Below are positions 1 through 6,116 of a DNA stretch of 6,116 nucleotides, one piece after another. Origin of the DNA: LMUY01 sp964246185. Lineage in GTDB: Bacteria > Pseudomonadota > Alphaproteobacteria > Acetobacterales > Acetobacteraceae. The position numbers and the translations under genes were made by a program. Positions within the stretch are counted from its first letter, which is position 1; each line of letters starts with the position of its first letter. The stretch is taken from contig CAXTPP010000176.1 of the NCBI GenBank assembly GCA_964246185.1, forward strand, positions 1 to 6,116. Reading direction: 5' to 3'. The notes beneath the pieces are model-generated. The model had not been told where the DNA came from. It ran no database searches and was given only the letters and a program-made list of their open reading frames with translations.

Positions 1-2
1 CT

Positions 3-680
3 CTGAATCAGACCCGGTCGAGCCGGGTCAACCGCTTATGGGTCCTGACCCTAGGCTTTCATTCCGACACCAGCGACGTCGTATGCCTTATGGTATTGCG
101 CGCGGCGAAAAGTGGCGGCCTCAGCCTGATCTGCAGTTCGCTTGCGATTAGGAACGAAATCGCACGGACGCGTCCCGACCTGCTCAAGATCCTTTACCAG
201 CCATTCTATTGGAGCTGGAAAGGTCAAGAGGCAGCAGGCGACAAGCCTTACTACGAACAACCCGTGTATTCCGAACACAACGGCAAGTTTGCCTCACGCG
301 ACATCAAGAGTCACATCATGTCCGCTGGCAAGGACTTTCCCGAGCTGCCCCCGCTGTCCGAAAAGCAGATGGAGGCGCTTATGCTGATCAATACCCTTGC
401 TAATAACCCGGAATTTCATTTTTCGATGATGTTCGAGCCGGGCGACATGCAATTCCTTAACAACCACGTCACCTTGCATAGCCGCACCGAGTTCGAGGAT
501 TACGAGGAGCCTGACTGCAAGCGTCACCTACTGCGCATGTGGCTGTCGGTGCCCAATAGCCGGCCACTGAGCCCACTGCTCGGCACGATCTACCAGGACC
601 AGAGAGGCGGCGCGGTACGGGGAGGATTCCCATCGCGAACGGGCTCTTACAGTTTCGAGACAGTGGCTGCCAAAGACTGA
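3..680 (+). CDS. TauD/TfdA-family 2-oxoglutarate-dependent dioxygenase, C-terminal part (5' end outside window)
   Basis: The frame is open from the first bases of the window and ends at TGA 678-680, giving 225 visible residues. An ATG at 90 is internal: the residues before it, GFHSDTSDVV, are the conserved HxD region of the family, so the true start lies upstream. The Fe(II) ligands visible are His at 60-62 and Asp at 66-68 (HSD) and the distal His at 477-479 in LHSRTEFED. The following RHLLRMWLS segment (about 519-545) supplies the Arg expected to bind the 2-oxoglutarate carboxylate. RAAKSGGLSLICSS after the HxD is also typical. Members of this family are cytoplasmic and couple decarboxylation of 2-oxoglutarate to hydroxylation of a small substrate, often releasing sulfite or opening an amine or ether bond. 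The substrate here cannot be inferred. The OprB-like porin follows on the same strand after about 200 bases. Family call is firm; specific function is unknown. Confidence 0.88.
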   Translation: MNQTRSSRVNRLWVLTLGFHSDTSDVVCLMVLRAAKSGGLSLICSSLAIRNEIARTRPDLLKILYQPFYWSWKGQEAAGDKPYYEQPVYSEHNGKFASRDIKSHIMSAGKDFPELPPLSEKQMEALMLINTLANNPEFHFSMMFEPGDMQFLNNHVTLHSRTEFEDYEEPDCKRHLLRMWLSVPNSRPLSPLLGTIYQDQRGGAVRGGFPSRTGSYSFETVAAKD

Positions 681-868
681 AGTTGAGACGCGTGCGCATC
701 CTCATAGCGCGCCAGCAACGGGTCACCCAGAGCATATCGTCGGTCATCTGTAAACCTCGACACAATGCCTGCGTCGACGACACCGGCAGATCAAAACCTA
801 ACAACTGATGCATTCGTGTCTGGCGATCAACAATGACCGATAAGGTTCGGCACAAGCCGGCCAAAAAG
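681..868. other. intergenic spacer between dioxygenase and porin genes
   Basis: About 190 bases lie between the dioxygenase stop and the porin ribosome binding site. I find no hairpin followed by a T-run that would end dioxygenase transcription, and no well-spaced -35/-10 pair. A TTGAGA at 683-688 has no good -10 at the usual distance. The spacer is long enough to hold a porin promoter, so co-transcription of the two genes is possible but not shown. Confidence 0.4.
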
Positions 869-874
869 AAGGAG
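869..874 (+). promoter_or_regulatory. Shine-Dalgarno AAGGAG for the porin
   Basis: AAGGAG stands six bases before an in-frame GTG at 881-883, an ideal spacing. The ATG at 833 further upstream has no purine-rich site in front of it. This decides the start preferred here for the porin. Confidence 0.6.
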
Positions 875-880
875 ACGGGT

Positions 881-2365
881 GTGGAACGGCGGCACGCTTT
901 TGAAACGACGCGCGGTGCCAAATCCAGTGCGCCCGTGCTGACAGGCAGCCTTGCGGCCTGGGCTGTTTTGATGGCGACCGTAATCTTTGTCGGACCAGCA
1001 AAAGCTGATGACACCGATGCCGCTACGACCGTGCGCCTCGCACAAGCAGATGGCCCGCCCGCACTGCCAATCGCGTCACCCACTGCAAATCAACCTACTC
1101 CGCCTGACTACAAGCGGTTCGATCCCTACCGTATCAAAGGCGTCAATATTCCGCTGCCGGGTCCTGCGGACACGATCACCGGGGAAGCGTTCGGCCTGCG
1201 CGACAAGCTTGCCTCGCTTGGTATTGGCTGGTTCGGCTTCTCAACCTCCTTTTTTGCCGACAACCTACTCCGCCATGGTCATCCATTGAATAATAACCGG
1301 GCAAACCAGGTTTATAATGGCCAGTTGCCAACCTATTTTAGTTCAAACATCCTTGATATAACTTATGATATCAGTCGCTATGGAATACCGAATGGACAAC
1401 TCGCCGCGGGTGTAACTTATACTACTACGAACTGGAACCCGGCTGGCCCACGTGTGACAGGCTTGTCGGGCTTAACTTACTACCAGACGCTCTTCGACAA
1501 GAAGGTCGAGATAAATGCCGGCTACGAGGTCAACAGCTTGCAATACCTCGGCACCTACGTCGGAGGCAGCATCGCAGGCGGCATATTTGGCCCAAATGGA
1601 ACCATTCCGGTCGAGAACGGCCTGAATAATGCCACGATCTCCACACTGGGTGCGAACGCGAAAATCTATTTGCCGTCTAATTTCTACACCAAGTTCGGTG
1701 TCCAGCGCGCAATTAGCCCTGACGGCACGGTAGTTGAGCACAACCAGAACGCTTCCGAAGTACGGTTCAAGGTCCCCAACGCAGGTGTGTTGTTTATCGA
1801 TGAGACCGGCTATCAGACGAATGCCGCACCGGGCCTAATGAGCACGTGGGTGCGTATGGCAGCAAACTACACATCCAGCAATTACCGTGAGTTCAGCAGC
1901 ACTCGGGGACAGCAGTTAAACGTCCGCGGTGAAGGTGAGTATGGATTTTACGCACTAGCCGACCGACAGATTTTACAAACCAACCCACACCCAGGCACGG
2001 CTGGCCAAGGGCTCTACGTTGGTGGCTCTTTCCTTGCTGCGCCGCCTGGTTACAATCTATTCAGTCAAAATTTTGAGGCAAGAATCTACGGCGTCGGCCT
2101 GATCCCGGGTCGGCCTTCAGACCTCTTGAGCGCAGTGTTCGACGACACGATTTTCAGTAGCTATCTCGTTTCGACCGCCCGCCATGCTGGTGTCCTTGCG
2201 CATTCGGACGCAAAATCATACACCGTGAGCTATAGTGCCCACGTGTTTCCGGGCGTTTACCTTAATGAGGGCGTGGCTTACGTCGATCACCCCACGCCCG
2301 TGACTTACAACGGAAGTACTGGCAGCGCTCTAAATATCCTACTCGGCTCGTCGGTTTTCTTTTAA
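881..2365 (+). CDS. OprB-family carbohydrate-selective outer-membrane porin
   Basis: From GTG 881 the product is 494 residues. An in-frame ATG at 833 would add 16 basic residues but lacks a ribosome binding site. Residues about 17-42 form a signal peptide: a hydrophobic stretch, TGSLAAWAVLMATVIFV, ends in GPAKA before DDTD, a good signal peptidase I site. A proline-rich linker (PPALPIASP, QPTPPDY) follows, then a beta-barrel rich in alternating aromatic and polar residues. OprB-like signatures are LPTYFSSNILDITYDISRYG, YYQTLFDKKVEINAGY, LGTYVGGSIAGGIFGP and the strongly conserved GVQRAISPDGTVVEH with PNAGVLFIDETGY. The protein ends in Phe (SSVFF), as outer-membrane barrels do for BAM recognition. 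Members form channels for sugars and similar small solutes, but the solute is not predictable. The gene looks intact, is moderate in GC, and stops 21 bases before the transposon end. The family call is firm; the exact start is less so. Confidence 0.88.
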   Translation: MERRHAFETTRGAKSSAPVLTGSLAAWAVLMATVIFVGPAKADDTDAATTVRLAQADGPPALPIASPTANQPTPPDYKRFDPYRIKGVNIPLPGPADTITGEAFGLRDKLASLGIGWFGFSTSFFADNLLRHGHPLNNNRANQVYNGQLPTYFSSNILDITYDISRYGIPNGQLAAGVTYTTTNWNPAGPRVTGLSGLTYYQTLFDKKVEINAGYEVNSLQYLGTYVGGSIAGGIFGPNGTIPVENGLNNATISTLGANAKIYLPSNFYTKFGVQRAISPDGTVVEHNQNASEVRFKVPNAGVLFIDETGYQTNAAPGLMSTWVRMAANYTSSNYREFSSTRGQQLNVRGEGEYGFYALADRQILQTNPHPGTAGQGLYVGGSFLAAPPGYNLFSQNFEARIYGVGLIPGRPSDLLSAVFDDTIFSSYLVSTARHAGVLAHSDAKSYTVSYSAHVFPGVYLNEGVAYVDHPTPVTYNGSTGSALNILLGSSVFF

Positions 2366-2386
2366 GATTGGGTGAAGCCAAAGAGA

Positions 2387-2422
2387 GGGCGTGACCGCAT
2401 TTGCCGGAAAACCCGGGTTAAG
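2387..2422. repeat. probable terminal inverted repeat of the Tn3-family element (transposase-distal end)
   Basis: The segment begins GGGCGTGACC, continues with a CCGGAAAA core and closes with GGGTTAAG. It resembles the roughly 38-bp Tn3-family repeats, which start with a G-run, carry a GAAAA-type block and end TAAG. The transposase stop codon (TTA at 2418-2420 on the + strand) lies inside its inner edge, a position often seen in this family. The outer boundary is approximate by one or two bases, and without the partner repeat it cannot be fixed. Confidence 0.6.
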
Positions 2423-5400
2423 CGCGGCGCATACGGTCCAGGTCGAAGCGGTACTGGCCGAAGGGGTTGATGTGGGCGTGCAGCAGCGGCGAGGTGCGGG
2501 CGAGGTCCTCGTCCGTGATCACGTGCCCCTCCGCGCGGAGCTCCGCGACGACTTCGCTGATCCTCAGCGTGTTCCAGACCACGACGGCGTTGTGCAGGAC
2601 GGCGAGGCAGGAGAATGTGTTGACCTGGTCCTGGAAGGTGCGGCCACGCACGGTGCCCTCCTTGCCGAAGAACAGGAACCGCGACAGCACGTGCGAGCGC
2701 TCTCCATTGTTCAGCTCCTGCCCGATGTGCCGCCGGTAGCCGGCATCGTCGAGGAAGCGGAGCACGAACACCGTCTTCCGGACCCGGCCGATCTCCGCCA
2801 GGGCTTGGTGCAGGCTGTTCTGGCGGGCATATGAGCCGAGCCGGTGCAGGATGAGCGAGGGCGAGGCGGTGCGGGCGCGCATGGAGGCGACCAGGCGCAT
2901 GACCCCGTCCCAGGCCGGGCCGATCAGGTGCGTCTTGACCGTGCCGGTGAGGATTGGGTCGAGCCCCGGGTAGGCCGCCTCGCGGTCGATCTTGTAGAGG
3001 GTCTGGTCGCCGAGGTCGGCGATGCGCGGTTCCAGCGAGAAGCCGAGCAAATGGCCTGCTGCCATCACCACCTCCGTCGAACCGTGGGTGTCCGTGTAAA
3101 GGACACGCGGGTCGAGTTCGGTGTCGTGCTCGACCAAGCCGTCGAGGGAGAACAGGGCCTCGCGCAGGCGGCACGGGACCGGCTTGCCGTGGAGCTGGAG
3201 GTAGTTGTCCAGCGTGTGGCGCACCAGCGTGACGCCACGGTCGGCCAGCAGCGGGCTGTAATCGGCCGAGAGGATGTTTGCCGGCACGTGGAAGCGCATG
3301 CCGTCGGACGACGCGGTGCTTCCCAGGCCCCAGGTTTGGCTGAGCGGCAGCCGCGAGGCGTAGTTGACCAGTTCGATCACCGCCGCCTTGAGCGCGTCTT
3401 CCGTCAGCAGCCAGTCGGCGGCTTCGGCGATCTCGTGTGCCGTAGTGCCGGGGGTTGCGGCTGCCATGCGCTCGGGGCCGAGATTGCAGCCGCAGGCGAG
3501 CAGCGCCGCGAACACGTTGCGCCGCTTGAGCCCCGCCGCCGTCCGGCCGCTCCCGCCCTTGGCGCCGAGCAGGTGGCGCACGAAGTCGGTCTCGTTGTCC
3601 ACGTCGATCAACACGTCGGCGAGGTCGGTCTTGGACAGGCGGCGACGGATCAGCTTGCCGAGCGAGGTTTCTGCGGCCCGGGGCGACTGCTGGTCATCCT
3701 CGTCGCCGCCTCGCCTGGGCCGGGCGAGCTTGAAGCGGCCCCGTCGCGCGTCGATGGTGACGGCGGCATTGGAGGCGAGCCGGGCTTCGACCGCTTCCGT
3801 CACCGCTTTCAGCTCGCGGTCAAGGCCTGCGACGAACTCGGCCGGGTCGGTCGGCAATCCGAGGAGGGCGTAGTGGTCCAGGCGTTCGGCCGCCCATGCC
3901 GGCTGCGCGATGAGGTAGTCGTCGAAATCGGCCCACCGGCGCGACCCCTCGACGGTCACGTCGCCGCTCTTGATGCGTTCGTTGAGCGTGGACAGCAGCG
4001 CCGCTTCATAATGCGGCCGGGAAATCGCCCGTTCCTCGCCGGTGCTCGCTGCCGGCCCCAGGACGTGGCGTCGCCACCGCGGCGGCAGGAAGCCCAGCGG
4101 CGCGTCGGCGCCCAGCTTGCGGCACCCGTCCCGGTTGACCTGGCGCAGGTGCTCGACCGCCAGGCCCAGTTCCGAACCTAGCGGAAAGCACAAAGGTGCG
4201 GCTTCCAGCAAGGCTGGCGAATACTGGCGCGTGGCGGCGTGCCAGCGCCCGACAAAGCCGAGATGCGAGCCCGGGTCGCCCTCGCGCAATCCCCGGCACC
4301 CCTCGACCAGCAGGCTGATCTCCTCGCGCGGGTGGCGCGCATAGATGCGGGCGCGCAGCTCGGCATCCGGCACGCCCGGTTCGTCCAGCACGAGGCCGCC
4401 GATATCCTCCAGCACCGAAACCGCGCGGGCCTTGGCCGCGTCCGTCGCATGCAGCAGGTCGGCCCGGTGTTTCCTGGCACGGTTGTGAACCCGGGTGATC
4501 AGCTTGTCCTGCATCTCGACGAGAGCGTCCGCCGCTTCCGCGAACGCCGCTTCCACCGTGCAGAGCAGGATGGCGCGGCGCTTTGCCGGCTCGAAGCGCC
4601 GCAAGCTCCAGGCATCGTAGGCATACCCCCAGCCGGCAAGCAGCCGCCGCGTCGCGGGATGGACGGCTTGCAGCGCCGGCCACCGCGCGAGGCCGAGGCT
4701 GCTGAGTTCATCCAGCCGCACCGTCAGTGCGACGAGGGTGGCGGCCGAGGCGCTTGCCGCTGGAAGCCGGAACGCGTCCAGCCGAGACCGTGCGGACACA
4801 GCTTGACCTTCAATCGACGCGGGCGAGAGCAGGGACTGATCGAGCTGCTCGCACGCAGCCGGGGTCAGCCCGGCAACAAGGATTTCAAAGGTGGCGACCA
4901 GCGCCCTGTCGCGGGCGCGGGCCAGGATGTCGCGGATCTGCTCGGGCCAGGACGGACGATGCGCTGTTCCAACAGCCACCGGCAGGAGAGCGGGTAGAGT
5001 GTCGCCGCGCGCGGCACGGTCTGGGCCGTCGCCACCATTTGGTCGAACAGGCGCCCGCGTTCGGCCGCTCCGCACCGGGTAAAGCCGAGGTGACGGCGGA
5101 TGCGCTCGTGGTGGTCGAGGCGGGTGTCCTCGCTGGCCGGGTAGCCTTGCAGCGACGCCGCGAGCGCCAGGGACAAGAAGCCCGCCTGCTCGGCCAAGGT
5201 CTCGACAACGGCGGATGGCACGCCGGCCATGTCGCGCAGAAAGTGACCGCGCCAGCGCAGCGTGCAGAGCTGAACGGCGAAGCCCAGCGCGTTGGCGACG
5301 CCCCGGCATCGGCCCACCTCCTCGCGGTCCGTCCCGTGCAAGGTGAAGTAGCGCCGCAAGGTCATTGGATCGATTGTGGCCGGCAAGCGATAGAAGTGGG

Positions 5401-5446
5401 CGTCCTCCGGCGTGGGGTCGGCCGCGGCCGGAGCTGCCGGCCCCAT
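2418..5446 (-). pseudogene. tnpA: Tn3-family transposase TnpA, interrupted by a one-base frameshift
   Basis: TnpA of this family cuts and joins transposon ends in replicative transposition. Read from ATG 5444-5446, the first ATG after the in-frame resolvase stop, the 5' part encodes the usual N-terminal domain (RGVANALGFAVQLCTLRW, then WLLEQRIVRPGP). Similarity then jumps to another frame at about 4944-4948 and continues from EQIRDILARARD to the TAA at 2418-2420. One base appears to be missing in the GGCCC/GAG context. Restoring it gives about 1009 residues, close to the usual length of roughly 1000. Without it, the first frame stops at 4865-4867 after 193 residues. The C-terminal DDE domain is complete in reconstructed numbering: Asp715 in SSDGMRF (3303-3305), Asp786 in YTDTHG (3090-3092) and Glu916 in NNGERS (2700-2702). 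Their spacing of 71 and 130 is close to that in Tn3. The gene lies three bases after the resolvase stop. The family is certain. Whether the lesion is real or a sequencing error is open. Confidence 0.88.
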
Positions 5447-5449
5447 GGC

Positions 5450-6100
5450 TTAAGCCGGGCCCGGCGCCAGGGCCGATGCCGTTTCCACGCCGGCCTGTTG
5501 CAGCATCTTGCGTACGCCGGAAGGCGACAGGCTTTCCCGGGCGGCGATCTGGCGCAGGCTCAATCCTTCGCCCTTGAGGGCCACGACACGGGCCTGCGCG
5601 CCGGGGTCGCGCACGGGCCGGCCAAGGCGCTTGCCCTTGGCGCGCGCATTGGCCAACCCTGCCTTGACCCGCTCGACGATCACCTCGCGTTCGAACTCGG
5701 AAAACGAGCCGATGACGTGGAAGAACAGCCGGCCCATGGGCGTGGTGGTGTCGATGGCCTGGGTGTGGCTGATGAAGTCCACGCCGAGGTCGCGGAATTC
5801 CTGCAAGGCCGCGATCAGCGCGCCGAGGCTGCGCGCGAAGCGGTCGTACTTCCAGACCAGCACGCAATCGAAGCGGCGCCGGCGCGCATCGGCCATGAGG
5901 GCATCGAACTCAGGCGCGCGTTTGCGCCGGCGAAGGCCTGTGCGGCTGAGTGGAACAGAAAAGCAGCATAAGGCCAGCCAAAAATCCCGTGCGGAAGTGG
6001 GCTTCCTGGTCGGAGCAGGAACTTGGCGCGAGCTATGCAAAATAGGAAGGTATGCGGAACTTAGGACATTTGCGGCAGAGAGGATGCCAACTGAAATCAC
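5450..6100 (-). pseudogene. tnpR: serine resolvase of the Tn3 element, catalytic N-terminus lost and replaced by unrelated sequence
   Basis: Tn3 resolvases resolve cointegrates at a res site using a serine nucleophile near the N-terminus. Counting from a possible GTG at 6098-6100, resolvase similarity covers only residues about 56-205. It begins at GLRRRKRAPEFDALMADARR and includes VWKYDRFARSL with the active-site region Asp and Arg residues. It then has the E-helix segment GSFSEFEREVIVERVKAGL, the KGKRLGRP arm, and a C-terminal helix-turn-helix (EGLSLRQIAARESLSPSGVR). The expected first 50 or so residues, with the YxRVSxxxQ motif and catalytic Ser, are absent. In their place the frame reads through lower-GC sequence unlike any resolvase and stays open to the window end, so 6100 is only a nominal start. 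The stop TAA (5450-5452) is in the same frame as the transposase ATG and three bases before it, so the two were an operon. Recombinase activity is not expected. The family call is firm; the nature of the 5' junction is uncertain. Confidence 0.8.
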
Positions 6101-6116
6101 ACGCCTTTTTCTTCGC
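5942..6116. other. flanking DNA of unknown identity next to the truncated resolvase
   Basis: These 175 bases are lower in GC than the transposon and closer to the left part of the window. They contain no Tn3-like inverted repeat, res-like site or insertion-sequence end that I can support. The - strand frame that enters the resolvase is open throughout. It contains VGILSAANVLSSAYLP, faintly like the N-terminal nucleotide-binding start of Gfo/Idh-type oxidoreductases but without the glycine pattern. One + strand frame is also open. No gene call is justified. Confidence 0.45.

Larger units (their letters stand above)
2387..5940 (-). mobile_element. Tn3-family transposon remnant, truncated at its resolvase end
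   Basis: The segment carries a Tn3-type resolvase followed by a Tn3-type transposase on the - strand, and a Tn3-like terminal repeat at 2387-2422. It is visibly richer in GC than both flanks, and the change coincides with the limits given. The right limit is the point, about 5935-5945, where resolvase similarity stops and composition falls to about 53% GC (93 of 176 bases by hand count in 5941-6116). No partner inverted repeat is recognisable between 5940 and the window end. No passenger gene is present. With a frameshifted transposase and a resolvase lacking its catalytic serine, the element looks immobile on its own, though it could perhaps still be acted on by enzymes of a related element. 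Confidence 0.8.

Noticed and set aside
90..680. Dioxygenase starting at ATG 90.
   Set aside because: This start would remove the conserved HxD iron ligands at 60-68, which lie in the same uninterrupted frame, so the gene must begin before the window.
469..1083. - strand open frame of 204 codons overlapping the dioxygenase end, the spacer and the porin start.
   Set aside because: It shows no recognisable protein features and overlaps two well-supported + strand genes.
2844..4181. Long + strand open frame (445 codons) opposite the transposase, and a similar one at 4727-5971.
   Set aside because: Both are antisense shadows of GC-rich coding sequence. Their compositions look like no known fold, and the - strand genes explain these regions fully.
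4938..4952. Programmed -1 ribosomal frameshifting to join the two transposase frames.
   Set aside because: The site CCTGGCCCGAG has no X XXY YYZ slippery heptamer. I know of no such control in Tn3 transposases, so a missing base is simpler.
2418..5867. A single 1149-codon - strand reading frame covering transposase and most of the resolvase.
   Set aside because: Only the part downstream of about 4945 matches the transposase. The upstream part is an Arg/Pro/Gly-rich translation of resolvase and transposase DNA in the wrong frame, open only because of high GC.
6060..6083. Possible degenerate second inverted repeat (CTTA...TTTGCGGC) followed by AGAGA, which also occurs at 2382-2386 just outside the known end and would mimic a 5-bp target duplication.
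   Set aside because: The resemblance to the repeat at 2387-2422 is short and needs a large gap. The DNA between 5940 and 6076 does not look like transposon sequence. AGAGA is too short to carry weight alone.

Overview
The window holds two parts of different base composition. The left part (about 1-2380) and a short right flank (about 5941-6116) are of moderate GC. The middle (about 2387-5940) is clearly richer in GC and is a damaged Tn3-family transposon. A large OprB-type outer-membrane porin, a TauD/TfdA-type dioxygenase and a Tn3-type resolvase/transposase pair point to a Gram-negative proteobacterium. An alphaproteobacterium (for example an acetic-acid-bacterium or sphingomonad relative) is a reasonable guess, but nothing here fixes the genus.

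Layout, left to right. (1) Positions 3-680, + strand: the 3' part of a TauD/TfdA-family 2-oxoglutarate/Fe(II) dioxygenase, cut by the window edge but retaining its HxD and distal His motifs. (2) Positions 681-880: a spacer with no recognised promoter or terminator, ending in a strong Shine-Dalgarno. (3) Positions 881-2365 (or from 833), + strand: an intact OprB-like carbohydrate porin with a signal peptide and a terminal Phe. (4) Positions 2387-2422: a probable terminal inverted repeat of the transposon, 21 bases after the porin stop. (5) Positions 2418-5446, - strand: the Tn3-family transposase. All three DDE residues are present, but a one-base frameshift near 4944-4948 splits the gene. (6) Positions 5450-5940, - strand: a serine resolvase lacking its catalytic N-terminus, whose frame runs on into unrelated lower-GC sequence. 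(7) Positions 5942-6116: flanking DNA of uncertain identity, open in one reverse frame to the window end.

How they relate. The dioxygenase and porin are co-directional and could be a small uptake/catabolism unit, but their substrates cannot be read from sequence. The transposon lies tail-to-tail with the porin. It appears unable to move by itself, because its transposase is frameshifted, its resolvase has lost the nucleophilic serine, and its second end is not recognisable here. I see no CRISPR array, tRNA, rRNA, or convincing new system. The most informative signals are the two lesions in the transposon and the junction near 5940.
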